In this document: one piece after another, positions 34,472 through 43,579 of the stretch
Layout: every line of letters begins with the position of its first letter
Numbering within the stretch: the stretch's first letter is position 1
Source of the DNA: Kitasatospora gansuensis
GTDB taxonomy: Bacteria > Actinomycetota > Actinomycetes > Streptomycetales > Streptomycetaceae
Assembly: GCF_014203705.1 (NCBI RefSeq)
Contig: NZ_JACHJR010000001.1
Coordinates: 6,510,001 to 6,574,000, forward strand
Direction of reading: 5' to 3'
Length of the DNA stretch: 64,000 bases
The notes under the pieces: model-generated
Databases searched by the model: none
The model's input: only the letters and a program-made list of their open reading frames with translations
Told to the model about the DNA's origin: nothing
Program-made: the position numbers and the translations under genes

Positions 34472-34960
34472 TTGAAAGTCGAACATCCGGCGTGTGCAGG
34501 GAGAAAACCACGGGGCGCGAGAGGGCGTCAAGTACCGTGCCGCAACCTGTCCGTTACTGGCACGTCATCAGAAGCTCGTCCTGTCAGAGTTGTTGACGAG
34601 ACTGACGTGAGTGATCACACTCTTCGGCGGCCGGGGCGGGCAGAAGACTGACCGCGCAGCAGGCGGTCGCGGTGACAACGGTGGCCAGGCGGAGTGCTCG
34701 GCACGTCAGGGGACTCCTCCACGGGAACGGAAGACCGGTCAAGGCCCTTCAGGGACGCCCCGCACGCGGCGAGGAAATGTCCGCCATGCGCAGGATGGGC
34801 AATTCCAGTGGACCAGGTGCCACCGCGGGTGGAGGAGTTCACCCATTCGCACGCACGCGCACCAGCCGCTCGGACGGTACACCTTCCGCAACCGGACTTC
34901 CCCCGGCCCCACCGCGTACGGTCGACGGGCCCGTCCGGGTCGATCTCCCCACGGACACCG
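34472..34960. other. Gene-free stretch between GH62 and GH43 genes
   Basis: About 490 bp with no convincing reading frame on either strand. The end nearest 34472 presumably carries the promoter of the leftward GH62 gene, and the other end runs into the paired hairpins that follow the GH43 gene. I see no RNA gene or mobile-element end. Confidence 0.5.
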
Positions 34961-34995
34961 CCTGGTCCCTTCGGGTTCACCCCGAAGGGACCAGG
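34961..34995 (-). terminator. First of two adjacent hairpins after the GH43 gene
   Basis: A perfect 15-bp stem, CCTGGTCCCTTCGGG against CCCGAAGGGACCAGG with loop TTCAC. It abuts the next hairpin, together forming a double terminator for the leftward GH43 gene. Confidence 0.8.
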
Positions 34996-35045
34996 CCGGC
35001 GTTTCCCAACGGCCGTGAAGCCAACGGCCGTTGGGAAACGCCGGC
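34995..35045 (-). terminator. Second adjacent hairpin, 22-bp perfect stem
   Basis: The left arm 34995-35016 and right arm 35024-35045 are perfectly complementary over 22 bp with the 7-nt loop GAAGCCA. It begins 16 bp past the GH43 stop. A stem this long is unusual for a simple terminator. Confidence 0.8.
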
Positions 35046-35060
35046 CCGAGCCGGCCCCCG

Positions 35061-36458
35061 TCAGTAGCCGACGTGGAAGGTGGCGTCGGCCTTATCCGTG
35101 GTGGTGGAGATCGGGTCGATGCGAAGGACGAAGCCGGTGTGCCGGATGTAGCGCGTCGGGAAGTTGTGCGATCGGAACGACGACCAGGCGGAGTCGGCCA
35201 GTCCGGCGGTCCTGTGGAACGTGGCGTCCGCGGCGAAGGTCGCGGTGCCGTCGTTCTCTTCCAGTCGCAGGTCGTAGTTGTAGTGCCGCAGATAGCGGGT
35301 CGGGAAGTTCACCGACTGGAAGGACACACCCGCGCTGTCGGCCAGGCCGGGCACGAGCTTCCACTGCGACTCGGTGTACGGGTCGAACGGGTAGACATCG
35401 ATCCGGGCAACGGAGTTGGCATGGCGGACGTAACGGTCGGGGTAGTTGTAGGACTTCAGCCGGTTCCAGGCGGGGCTGCCCCACTTCGCCACGAGGTTGT
35501 CGTACTCACTCGTGGTGATCGTCGCGATGGTGCAGTGCTTGGAGTTGAGCGGCTGGGTGTAGAGGCGCTGGTCGAGCGGGGTCCAGGTGCCGGCGGCGAG
35601 GTCGTTGCTCTGCCAGGCGTAGAAGACGCCGTTCGGCGAGTAGGTGTCGCCCCACAGGTACCAGGATCCGGAGGTCAGGGACTTCACCAGGGTCGGCGCC
35701 TCGGTGGCACCGTGAGCGGCCGCCGTGCTGAAGGGCGTGAAGCTGCCCGGATTGAGGGTGGTCGACCGCGCGCCGACCAGGGTCTCGTCCCTCTTGTGGT
35801 AGAGGTAGTTGACGCCGTTGACGCCCACGGCCAGAGTGCCGTCAATGATGTCGTAGCCGGGATCGAAGAAAACCTGCGGGGACGACACCGTCTGGAAATC
35901 GGTGGTGTAGTTCACCATGATCACGCCGTGGCCGCTGGCATTGACGGACGAGTAGATGATCCCGTACGCGCCCCGGCCTGCGTCCCAGAACGACTCGGGC
36001 GCCCAGCTGTGGGTGACCATGTCGTGCAGCTTGATGCGTCGGTAGCCGGTGAGGGTGCGCAGGTCCGCGGAGTCCCAGACGTGGATGTACTGGCTGTTGT
36101 AGCCCCAGTCGAAGCCCTTGAGGTCGGTGGCGAGTACGACGAAGGTGCCGTCCTGCTTGCGCATGATGAACGGATCACGCAGGCCGCCCGCACCCGCGGT
36201 CGGGGTCACCACGGGGTTGTTCTGGTTGAGCGGCATCCAGCGCAGGCCGTCGGTGCTGACGGCCAGGTGCAGGCCGTAGTTGGCGTCCAGCAAGGCCGCG
36301 GACTCGGTGAAGTAGCCCATGACGTAGGCCGCGTCGGCAGCGTAGGCGGGCCGCGTGCCCAGGGCCAGCGTGCCGCTCAGGGCCAGCGGGACGGTGGCGG
36401 CCATACCGAGGAACAGTCGGCGCGACGGGTGGGGGCCGGGGCCGGTTGTGGCGGTCAT
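35061..36458 (-). CDS. Secreted GH43 arabinofuranosidase-like enzyme with AbfB (CBM42) domain
   Basis: 465 aa. The N-terminus MTATTGPGPHPSRRLFLGMAA is a Tat-type signal (RRLFL). The GH43 propeller spans about 40-315, with LRDPFIMRKQDGTFVVLATD (catalytic Asp region), HSWAPESFWD and DIIDGTLAVGVNG. The C-terminal AbfB/CBM42 trefoil has repeats SYNYPDRYVRH, SVNFPTRYLRHYN and SHNFPTRYIRH. The layout resembles exo-1,5-alpha-L-arabinofuranosidase Araf43A of S. avermitilis. GGAG lies five bases before ATG 36458, the operator at 36666 is upstream, and twin hairpins follow. Confidence 0.88.
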   Translation of the reverse strand: MTATTGPGPHPSRRLFLGMAATVPLALSGTLALGTRPAYAADAAYVMGYFTESAALLDANYGLHLAVSTDGLRWMPLNQNNPVVTPTAGAGGLRDPFIMRKQDGTFVVLATDLKGFDWGYNSQYIHVWDSADLRTLTGYRRIKLHDMVTHSWAPESFWDAGRGAYGIIYSSVNASGHGVIMVNYTTDFQTVSSPQVFFDPGYDIIDGTLAVGVNGVNYLYHKRDETLVGARSTTLNPGSFTPFSTAAAHGATEAPTLVKSLTSGSWYLWGDTYSPNGVFYAWQSNDLAAGTWTPLDQRLYTQPLNSKHCTIATITTSEYDNLVAKWGSPAWNRLKSYNYPDRYVRHANSVARIDVYPFDPYTESQWKLVPGLADSAGVSFQSVNFPTRYLRHYNYDLRLEENDGTATFAADATFHRTAGLADSAWSSFRSHNFPTRYIRHTGFVLRIDPISTTTDKADATFHVGY

Positions 36459-36665
36459 TCGCGCTCCAGGGTGGGTGGGGGGTGGGCGGCCGTCCTCGGC
36501 GGTCACGGCATGCACCGTCGCAGTGCTGGGCGGGGCGCCCCGGACCACGGGATGCAACGGGTCCCGCGGGTTGTCACCGACCTTGCGTCCCGGTGCTGGA
36601 CGCTGCTGCCCGTTCCGTGGAGCCCAGCCCATCGGGGGTGCGGGGAGGGTGGAAGCGGGACCGAA

Positions 36666-36679
36666 TGTTAGCGTTAACA
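36666..36679. promoter_or_regulatory. LacI-type operator before the GH43-AbfB gene
   Basis: TGTTAGCGTTAACA is identical to the site at 53018-53031 and one base from the core at 34456-34469. It lies 208 bp upstream of the leftward GH43 start, in the gap shared with the rightward lipoprotein gene. Confidence 0.72.
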
Positions 36680-36979
36680 ATCCGGTCGGCGAGGTCGGTC
36701 GTCAGATGAAGGCGGCTCGATGGCCATCACTATGGGTCAGCCCGAGTAGTGCGTCAAGATCCCGCGCAAGGTCACCCCGCGGCCCGACCGGGAATCGCGG
36801 CCAGGCCCGATCCGTCATCCCGGACGGGTACGTCAGCCTCGACGAAGCCCAGCCGCCGGTTCAGGCCGATAGCCGCAGCGTCGCCCGGGTGGTGGAAGGC
36901 CCGCATCCAGTGCATGCCACGGTTCACCACCACGCTCCGATCCTGCCCGTCGTTCCGCCTGTCAAAAAAGTCCGCGCGG
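36680..36979. other. Divergent promoter region, no gene
   Basis: 300 bp between the operator of the leftward GH43 gene and the promoter-like element of the rightward lipoprotein gene. Short reading frames here have no start context and no recognisable product. Confidence 0.5.
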
Positions 36980-37010
36980 GGCGGCAACCTTTCCGGGCTG
37001 CCGGACCACT
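36980..37010 (+). promoter_or_regulatory. Candidate ECF-type promoter of the lipoprotein gene
   Basis: GGCGGCAACC (36980-36989), a 17-bp spacer, then CACT (37007-37010). The identical arrangement with the same spacer length occurs before the wall-anchored arabinofuranosidase-like gene (45671-45701). The distance to ATG 37055 fits a short leader. Confidence 0.55.
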
Positions 37011-37054
37011 GAAGGTCGTCGGATCGACTGACACGATCAAAGGAGGGCTCTGCT

Positions 37055-38356
37055 ATGCCCGCTCCACATCCGCGCCGCCCGTGGCGTTTCACGTTGGCGG
37101 GTGCCGTGTCGGCGACCCTGCTTGCGGTGGTTGCCGGCTGCGGTGTGCCGCCGCATGCCGGGAAGGTCGCCGCGAGCACCCCCACCGAGGCGGCGCCTGC
37201 GACGGCAGCGGTTTCGTCCACCCCATCGGCGCCTGCGACCACGGCGGCTTCACCGACTCCATCGGCCAGTGCGACCCCCAGCATGGCGGCGAGCCCATCG
37301 GGTAAAACTTTCATGGGCAAGAGCACGGTGATGATCGGAAGAATATCGAACGATAAACCTTCGGTTGCCGCACCATTCGACGCTCAGTACCAATACGTCG
37401 TCAGTCCGCCTGCACCGTCGAGCGACGTGTACACGGCGAAGTCCTGCCCGGACGGGACGAACTGGTGGGGATGCGCGTGGGGTGGGCGCGGGGGGCTCGT
37501 CCCCCATATGCAAGCCCGCGCTGCGCAGGCCACCTATCAGGGTCAACCGCATCCGCAGACGATGGTGTGGTCGTGGTTTGTAATCCCCCATCTCACCCCC
37601 AATGCGACGTGGCAGGACGAGGTGAAGGCGGTCAACCGGGTCGACCTCCTCACCAGATACCTGAACGACTACCGTTTCTTCCTCCAGAAGATCGGCACCT
37701 CGCACGACATGATCGATCTCGAAGCTGATTTTTGGGGATTCGCACGAGGGACGGGCGATGTGACCAAGGTCCCGGCGCAGGTGACTGCTGCGGCTCCGAA
37801 CGACTGCGGAAACCAGGAGAACAGTGTGGCGGGTCTGGCCCGCTGCCTGATCTCAATGACCCACAAGTACGCTCCTGACGCGACCGCCGGTCTGCACCTC
37901 ACCTGCTGGGACTGGCCGGGCAACGAGCAGAAATGCGCCAGGGATTACGTGGCCCTCGGGGCAAAGAATGCGGACTTCCTGGTCGGGGAGGTTGAAGCCG
38001 TGGACGCCGGCCTCAATGCCTTGCCGGAGAATGGCGGACACAGCTCATTCTGGAGCGAAAAGAAGTGGTCCGCGCAGCTCGCGTATTGGAAGACGATGGC
38101 GGAGGCGGCCGGCAAACCGATCGTGGTCTGGCAGATCCCGGTCGGCAACATGCGACAGAACAACACCCCGTACCACTATCAGGACGACAAGGTGGACTGG
38201 CTGTTCTCGCACATGGACCAGGTCGCGAGCGCCCATGTCGCGGCTCTGCTGTTCGGCCAAGGATCGGACAAGTCGACCACGATTGAAACCGACGGCGGCA
38301 ACCTGTTCGCGAAGACGATCGCCTACCAAAACTCGGGTGGCACGCCGCTCAAATAG
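37055..38356 (+). CDS. Secreted lipoprotein of unknown function
   Basis: 433 aa. It has a lipoprotein signal with lipobox VAGC, then a Ser/Thr/Pro/Ala-rich linker (about 35-85) and a globular domain of about 340 residues that I do not recognise. Notable blocks are DGTNWWGCAWGGRGGLVPHM, HDMIDLEADFWGFARG, GLHLTCWDWPGN, FLVGEVEAVDAG and GKPIVVWQIPVGNM. The acidic and aromatic residues at strand ends suggest a TIM-barrel glycoside hydrolase-like fold, which is only an inference. AAAGGAGGG precedes the ATG. Base composition is lower in GC than neighbouring genes, suggesting a separate origin. Confidence 0.75.
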   Translation: MPAPHPRRPWRFTLAGAVSATLLAVVAGCGVPPHAGKVAASTPTEAAPATAAVSSTPSAPATTAASPTPSASATPSMAASPSGKTFMGKSTVMIGRISNDKPSVAAPFDAQYQYVVSPPAPSSDVYTAKSCPDGTNWWGCAWGGRGGLVPHMQARAAQATYQGQPHPQTMVWSWFVIPHLTPNATWQDEVKAVNRVDLLTRYLNDYRFFLQKIGTSHDMIDLEADFWGFARGTGDVTKVPAQVTAAAPNDCGNQENSVAGLARCLISMTHKYAPDATAGLHLTCWDWPGNEQKCARDYVALGAKNADFLVGEVEAVDAGLNALPENGGHSSFWSEKKWSAQLAYWKTMAEAAGKPIVVWQIPVGNMRQNNTPYHYQDDKVDWLFSHMDQVASAHVAALLFGQGSDKSTTIETDGGNLFAKTIAYQNSGGTPLK

Positions 38357-38502
38357 TGTGAGAAGGCTGCTGCCTTCGCGGTCAGCGCGTCGTTCAGCAC
38401 GATCGGCCTGGTCCTAAGTCTGCGTTGCTTGTCGATGTTCCACAGCTTGTGAAGGCGGCTCAACTCGCTGAGGAGAAACATGTCCTCGTAGGAGATCGCC
38501 AT
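38323..38502 (-). pseudogene. Short fragment of a hypothetical protein
   Basis: A 59-codon frame reading MAISYEDMFLLSELSRLHK and LWNIDKQRRLRTRPIVLND. The LHKLWNIDKxRR stretch resembles a motif I associate with hypothetical streptomycete proteins, but the frame is far shorter and runs into the 3' end of the lipoprotein gene. Probably a remnant left by rearrangement. Confidence 0.3.
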
Positions 38503-38647
38503 GACGCCAGGGCCGTTTCAAAGCCCTGGTGACCACGTGAGTCCGCAGGCCGGAGCCGCCCGGCCGGGCCCGTCACGTACGCATCGAAGCTCCAGTCGAA
38601 CGAGGTGACTTGCCAAGTCGCCTTGAACCGCTGGAGCTTCGATGGAG

Positions 38648-39147
38648 TAATTGTCAAGAGTTGTGGATTTGGCTGTTGACGTCCATCGAGCCTGTTCCCA
38701 TTCGGTCCGGGTGAGTTCGTACTCGACTTCGCCGTGCTCGGAGCCCTCGATCGCCTCCGGCCAGTCCCCGGTGAAGTTCCTGACGAAGGACAGGCCCGAT
38801 TTCTCCATGACGCGACGGGAACGGGTGTTGACGTCCATCGTGTTCGCCGTGACCCGCTCGACCTCCATGTCCGTGAACCCCTTGTGGATCAGGGCCCGGG
38901 ATCCCTCGGTGGCGTAACCGTGTCCCCATGCCGCCTGGTTCAACCGGTAGCCGAGTTCGACCACGGCGGTGCTGTGCTCCTCCACCGGCCGGAACTCGAA
39001 CCAGCCCAGGAAGGTGCCGGTGGTCTTCACCTGCGCGGCCCAGTAGCCGTGGGTCTCCCAGCACCGGTAATCGTGCAGGAGCCGGGGCAGCGTCCGCGTC
39101 TCGATCGCCTGGCGGCTGATGGGACGGCCACCGTTCGAAGCGGGCGC
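38648..39147 (-). pseudogene. Broken GNAT acetyltransferase (RimJ/RimL type)
   Basis: Clear GNAT sequence in one frame: NGGRPISRQAIETRTLPRLL, HDYRCWETHGYWAAQVKTTG, ELGYRLNQAAWGHGYATEGSRAL (acetyl-CoA site) and ERVTANTMDVNTRSRRVMEKSGL. The first 40 or so residues of the family are missing: the frame meets a TAG at 39148-39150, and the expected N-terminus is not recoverable. The C-terminal end also runs on into unrelated sequence. It is unlikely to be functional unless it starts at an internal GTG (39030), which would remove part of the fold. Confidence 0.6.
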
Positions 39148-39421
39148 CTACTCGGACGAGGGCGACAAGGTGGGGTGCGGTGACCGCCAACGGGCCTGGG
39201 CGGACTCGGCGAGCTTGAATTCCATCGCCGGCGCGGCGGCCGGGCTGCCCGCGCCGCGGCTGACCTTGGTCCGGAGGCCGCGTTGCGGGGCCACAAAAAG
39301 GTAACGGGAGCCGTCGGGCAATCAGGTGGCTCCCGGGGATCATGTGCGTGTCCGCGTACGCCGAATCAGGAGCATATGAGAGCTTTCCGACAGTGTCCGA
39401 ATTGCGGAGGGAAAGCAGCAT

Positions 39422-41629
39422 ATGCGCCGTAAGGGGTCGACCAGGGGGAAGTATGGAATCCCCAGATGGGCACCGGCGGTCGCGCTGGCGGTCGGCGTCG
39501 CGGCTGCATCTGCCGGGCTGGTGCCGTCCGCCGATGCACTCAAGGCGGAGGACCGCGCGCCGCGTGCGAAGTCTGCCGTGACCGCCGCGGGAGAGGCCGG
39601 CGGTTCGCGGGCCCCGCGCACAGCCGGAGTTCCGGCGGCACCTGTGAAGGTGTACGACGAGGACTTCGAGAACGTCGCCGCGGGCTCGGAACCGGTGCTG
39701 CTGTCCTCGTACAAGGGCGCGTCGGGCGAGACGTACACCGCCGACCCCGCCTGGCTCCAGGACTGCAACGGGTGGGTGCTGAACAAGGCGGACTCGGCCG
39801 GCTTCGGGCAGGGGCTGAGCGAGTGCCAGGACGCGTTCTTCTGGGACGAGCTGCGTGACATCACCGCGGGGATCGGGTCCTACGAGGGGCTGCCGGTCCC
39901 CGCGTCCAACCACGCCGTGGCCGGGTTCACCAAGAACCAGGCCGTCCCGGTGGACGCCGTGGAGTTCCGGACCGTCGAGCCGATCCCCCTGGGCTCGGCC
40001 AACCGGTTCCTCACGGCGGCGGTGACCTCCGGCGCCGGGAACTGCAACCTCGTCGGGCCCAGGCTGCAGTTCGACCTGGTCGACGGCACCACCGAGTACC
40101 CGGTGACCGACGAGCCGATCAACCCCTGCACCGACACCGACCGGAAGGAGTACCCGGGGGTCCAGAGTCCCGTCTTCGTGGTGCACAAGGCCGCCGACAA
40201 GCCGAAGCTCTATCCGGGGACTTCGGTCGGCGTGGTCATGCGCAACGCCGAGACGACGCCGGTCGGCAACGATGCGGCGTTCGACGACATCCAGGTGCTC
40301 GATGTGACTCCCCAGGTGGACAAGTCGTTCTCGCCGTCCCCGGTGGCGGTGGGCGCGACCTCGACGCTGACGTTCACGGTGACCAACACCTCGGACCTGC
40401 TCGCGAAGCAGGGCTGGTCATTCGCCGACCACCTGCCGCCCGGTCTGACCGTGGCCGGCACGGCGAAGCCCACCACGAGCTGCACGAACGGCAAGGTCGC
40501 AGCGACCGCCGGGGGCACCTCGGTCGGCCTGTCAGGCGACCTGGACGCCGGCCAGGCCTCCTGCACCCTGAGCGTGGACGTGACCTCGGGCACGGCCGGG
40601 ACCTACCGGAACTGCGCCGACAACACGTCGGACCTGGTCGGGGTGCTGCCGCCGGCCTGCGCCACCGTGGTGTTCGACACCCCCCACTACGAGATCACCA
40701 AGACGGCGAACCCGGCTGCGGGCAGCAGTATCGCGCCGGGCACCAAGGTCGCCTACACGGTGGTGGTGCGGAACACTGGCACGCTGCCGGTGGACGCCAC
40801 AGCGGTCGACGACCTCAGCGGCGTACTCGACGACGCGGTCTACGACGACGCCGACGCCAGCTCCGGCACCGTCACCTACGCGGCGCCGAAGCTGTCCTGG
40901 TCGGGGACACTGCAACCGGGGCAGAGCGCGACGGTCACCTACTCGGTGACGGTGAACACCCCGGACACCGGTGACCGGAAGCTGCACAACCACGTCACCG
41001 GCGACCGCCACTCGAACTGCCTCACGGGCAGCGAGGCCGGCTGCATCAGCGACCTTACCGTCGGGGGCCTGGTCGTATCGAAGACCGCCGATGCCTCGTC
41101 AGCCGAGCCCGGTCAGCGGGTCACCTACACGCTCAAGGTCACCAACCCGAACGGGAGCACATACCCCGGGGCCACGGTGACCGACGACCTGACGAACGTG
41201 CTGGACGACGCGACGTGGGGCAACGACGCCACCACGACCTCCGGCACCGTCACTTACGCGGCCCCGGTGCTCTCCTGGACTGGCGACGTACCCGCGGGCC
41301 GAACCGTGACGATCACCTACTCGGTCACAGCCGACAATCCCGACATCGGCGACCACCGGCTCGACAACACGATCGTCGGCCCCGCAGGCTCCAACTGCGC
41401 CGCCGGCTCCAGCGACACCGACTGCTCCACCCACGGAAAGGTCGCCCCGAGCCCGAGCCCGAGCGCCAGCCCGCGTCCCAGCCCGAGTCCGAGTCCCAGC
41501 CCGAATCCGGCCCCGCTGCCCAACACCGGCGGCAAACCCCTCATCCGGTATGCGGGTCTGGCCGCCGCCCTCGCCCTCGCTGCCGGAATCCTCCTCACCG
41601 CCGTCGTGCGCCGCCGGAGCCGCAGCTGA
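39422..41629 (+). CDS. Wall-anchored DUF11-repeat surface protein (LPXTG)
   Basis: 735 aa. Signal peptide (about 1-40), then an N-terminal domain beginning VKVYDEDFENVAAG (about 75-290), then three DUF11-type beta-sandwich repeats, two of which end in the shared SGTVTYAAP.LSW.G block. A Pro/Ser linker (PSPSPSASPRPSPSPS) leads to the sorting signal LPNTGG, a hydrophobic helix and RRRSRS. GGAGGG precedes the ATG. Sortase attachment to the wall is well supported; adhesion or a structural role is an inference. No sortase gene is in the window. Confidence 0.85.
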   Translation: MRRKGSTRGKYGIPRWAPAVALAVGVAAASAGLVPSADALKAEDRAPRAKSAVTAAGEAGGSRAPRTAGVPAAPVKVYDEDFENVAAGSEPVLLSSYKGASGETYTADPAWLQDCNGWVLNKADSAGFGQGLSECQDAFFWDELRDITAGIGSYEGLPVPASNHAVAGFTKNQAVPVDAVEFRTVEPIPLGSANRFLTAAVTSGAGNCNLVGPRLQFDLVDGTTEYPVTDEPINPCTDTDRKEYPGVQSPVFVVHKAADKPKLYPGTSVGVVMRNAETTPVGNDAAFDDIQVLDVTPQVDKSFSPSPVAVGATSTLTFTVTNTSDLLAKQGWSFADHLPPGLTVAGTAKPTTSCTNGKVAATAGGTSVGLSGDLDAGQASCTLSVDVTSGTAGTYRNCADNTSDLVGVLPPACATVVFDTPHYEITKTANPAAGSSIAPGTKVAYTVVVRNTGTLPVDATAVDDLSGVLDDAVYDDADASSGTVTYAAPKLSWSGTLQPGQSATVTYSVTVNTPDTGDRKLHNHVTGDRHSNCLTGSEAGCISDLTVGGLVVSKTADASSAEPGQRVTYTLKVTNPNGSTYPGATVTDDLTNVLDDATWGNDATTTSGTVTYAAPVLSWTGDVPAGRTVTITYSVTADNPDIGDHRLDNTIVGPAGSNCAAGSSDTDCSTHGKVAPSPSPSASPRPSPSPSPSPNPAPLPNTGGKPLIRYAGLAAALALAAGILLTAVVRRRSRS

Positions 41630-41887
41630 ACCGATCCGAACACCGGTAACGACCCGGCAGCCCCCTGCACGGTGACGGTCGCCCCGACTTTGGCCCCTGG
41701 GTAGCGCCCTTCCAATTCCTTGACCAGGGCCTGCGCGCGGAGGGCCACGAGATCCGGGACGAGGATGTGGCCCCAGCGTGACCCGGACACGGTCGACCTC
41801 GATGACGATGATGACGGCGCGGAGGACTGAGACGCGTCAGGGGCCGACAGACGGCAGCGGCCGCTGCTACAGCGGCTTTCCAGGGCC

Positions 41888-42868
41888 TTATCGGGGAATG
41901 TCGATCAGAACGCGGCCGCGGCCGCCGGCGTCGACGCGGTCGTGGGCCTTGGCGATGTCGGCGAGCGGGTAGCGGTCGCCGACATCGACGGTAAGCGCGC
42001 CGACGGCGGCCGCGGAGGTCAGATCACGGGCGGCCTGGAGTTTGGCGTCGGCGGGGAAGTCGTCGCTGCCGATCAGGCGCAGGGTGACGTTGTTGAACAG
42101 CAGGGTCCAGAAGGGGATTTCGGTGCGGTCGGCGCGGGTGGCGTAGGCGGCGATGGTTGCGCCGTTGGCGGCGACGGCGTTGTCGAGGTCGGCGTTGTCG
42201 GACAGGGACACCTCGATGATCCGGTCCACACTGGCGGGGGCGTGGGCGAGGACCTCGGCGGCCGGGTCGGCGGCGTCGAGGGCGACGGCGTGGGAGATGA
42301 CCGCCGGATCGACCCGGTCCAGGTCGGCTGTGCGGCGGACGGTGCCGATGACGGTGGCCCCGCCCCAGGCGGCGAGCTGGGCTGCCAGCGAGCCGACCCC
42401 GCCGAGGGCCCCGTTGACCAGGACGACCTTGCCATCGACCGGGCCGTCGGCGAACACGCTGCGGTGCGCGGTGATGCCGGGGATGCCCAGGCTCGCGCCG
42501 AGATCGTCGGAGAGGTGGTCGGGCAACGGGACGGTGAGGCCGGCGGGCACGACTGCGTACTGGGCGGCGGTACCGAAGGCCCGGTAGGACTGGGCGCCGT
42601 ACACCCACACGCGCTGCCCGCTGCGGCGCTCGTCGACTCCGTGGCCGACCGCGTCGATCACGCCGGCGGCGTCGCTGTGCGGGATCACCCGCGGGTAGGG
42701 CATGCCGGAGCCGGTCCAGCCGGTGCGCTTCTTGGTGTCGCCGGGGTTCACCCCCGAGACGGTGATGCGGACGCGGACCTCTCCGGGGCCGGGGGTGGGG
42801 TCGGGCAGTTCGCCGACCTGCAGTACCTCGGCGGCCGGGCCTTGTGCGTCGTACCAGGAAGCAAGCAT
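41888..42868 (-). CDS. Quinone-oxidoreductase-like NADPH-dependent MDR protein
   Basis: 326-aa zeta-crystallin/QOR-type medium-chain oxidoreductase without zinc ligands. It has SGVNPGDTKKRTG at the substrate site and the nucleotide-binding VLVNGALGGVGSLAAQLAAWGG, with SVFADGPVDGKV before it. It probably reduces quinones or enones with NADPH. It lies 22 bp after the PadR gene on the same strand, so induction by a compound sensed by that repressor is likely. Confidence 0.87.
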   Translation of the reverse strand: MLASWYDAQGPAAEVLQVGELPDPTPGPGEVRVRITVSGVNPGDTKKRTGWTGSGMPYPRVIPHSDAAGVIDAVGHGVDERRSGQRVWVYGAQSYRAFGTAAQYAVVPAGLTVPLPDHLSDDLGASLGIPGITAHRSVFADGPVDGKVVLVNGALGGVGSLAAQLAAWGGATVIGTVRRTADLDRVDPAVISHAVALDAADPAAEVLAHAPASVDRIIEVSLSDNADLDNAVAANGATIAAYATRADRTEIPFWTLLFNNVTLRLIGSDDFPADAKLQAARDLTSAAAVGALTVDVGDRYPLADIAKAHDRVDAGGRGRVLIDIPR

Positions 42869-42890
42869 GGGGGGCGCCTTTCGTTGTCTG

Positions 42891-43469
42891 TCAGCTCGCC
42901 GATGCGTCGAGCGGGGAGGAGGTGTGTGGGGCGCGCGTGGGGCCGGGCTCGGGGGCGTCCTGGCCGAGGGACTCGCGGATCCAGGCTCGTTCGGCCTGGC
43001 TGGTGGCGCGGGCGGTGAGCAGCATGCCGCGCCGGTAGGGGTCGGCGACCTCCTCGGCGCGCAGCGGCGTCTCTCCGTCGTAGAAGAAGCTCGCCGATTC
43101 CTCCAGGAAGGCGAGCCGGCGCCTGAGCACCGCGTGCTGGTCGGCCAGGTCCGGGAGCAGGGAGAGGAAGGCCAGGATCGTGAACCAGCGGGGGAAGTCG
43201 GTGAGTTCGTGCTCGGCCGGCTCGCGCAGCCGCCGGAGCATGTCCTCGCGGCCCGCGTCGGTCAGGTTCAGCACATACCGGCCGCCTCCTGCTTCCGGCG
43301 CGGGTCGCCGCTGAATCAGTCCGGCCTTGGTCAGGCGGTTGATCGCCGGGTAGAGGGTGCCGTCGCTGACCGGTCGGCTGTATCCGGTGAGGTGCGTGAT
43401 GCGGCGGCGTAGCTCGTGTCCGGGAAGGGGGCCTGCGGCCAGGAAGCCGAGTATGGAGAGTTCCAGCAT
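42891..43469 (-). CDS. PadR-family transcriptional regulator
   Basis: 192 aa. The N-terminal winged helix MLELSILGFLAAGPLPGHELRRRI and VSDGTLYPAINRLTKAGLI is typical of PadR, with a C-terminal dimerisation helix (residues about 110-180) of the Vir_act_alpha_C type. ATG 43469 begins the domain, but GGAGGA abuts it; a GTG at 43502 is the alternative. It is first in an operon with the oxidoreductase and divergent from the SnoaL-like gene, with a palindrome at 43502. Confidence 0.88.
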   Translation of the reverse strand: MLELSILGFLAAGPLPGHELRRRITHLTGYSRPVSDGTLYPAINRLTKAGLIQRRPAPEAGGGRYVLNLTDAGREDMLRRLREPAEHELTDFPRWFTILAFLSLLPDLADQHAVLRRRLAFLEESASFFYDGETPLRAEEVADPYRRGMLLTARATSQAERAWIRESLGQDAPEPGPTRAPHTSSPLDASAS

Positions 43470-43501
43470 TCCTCCAGCATGGCATATCGAAACGAGGTTC
43501 A

Positions 43502-43514
43502 CATCGATTCGATG
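43502..43514. promoter_or_regulatory. Candidate PadR operator
   Basis: CATCGATTCGATG is a perfect dyad with 6-bp arms around one base, in the gap between padR and the divergent SnoaL-like gene, positioned to control both. Confidence 0.5.
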
Positions 43515-43579
43515 TTACAGTCGTCATGGTCCTGCCGTTCGCTCCGAACACCACCACGCAGGCAGAGAGGCAGAGGAAG

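Noticed and set aside
41440..41530. Proline/serine codon repeats that look like a tandem or CRISPR-like array
   Set aside because: In-frame low-complexity linker before the LPNTG sorting signal; no spacers, no palindromic repeat, no cas genes.
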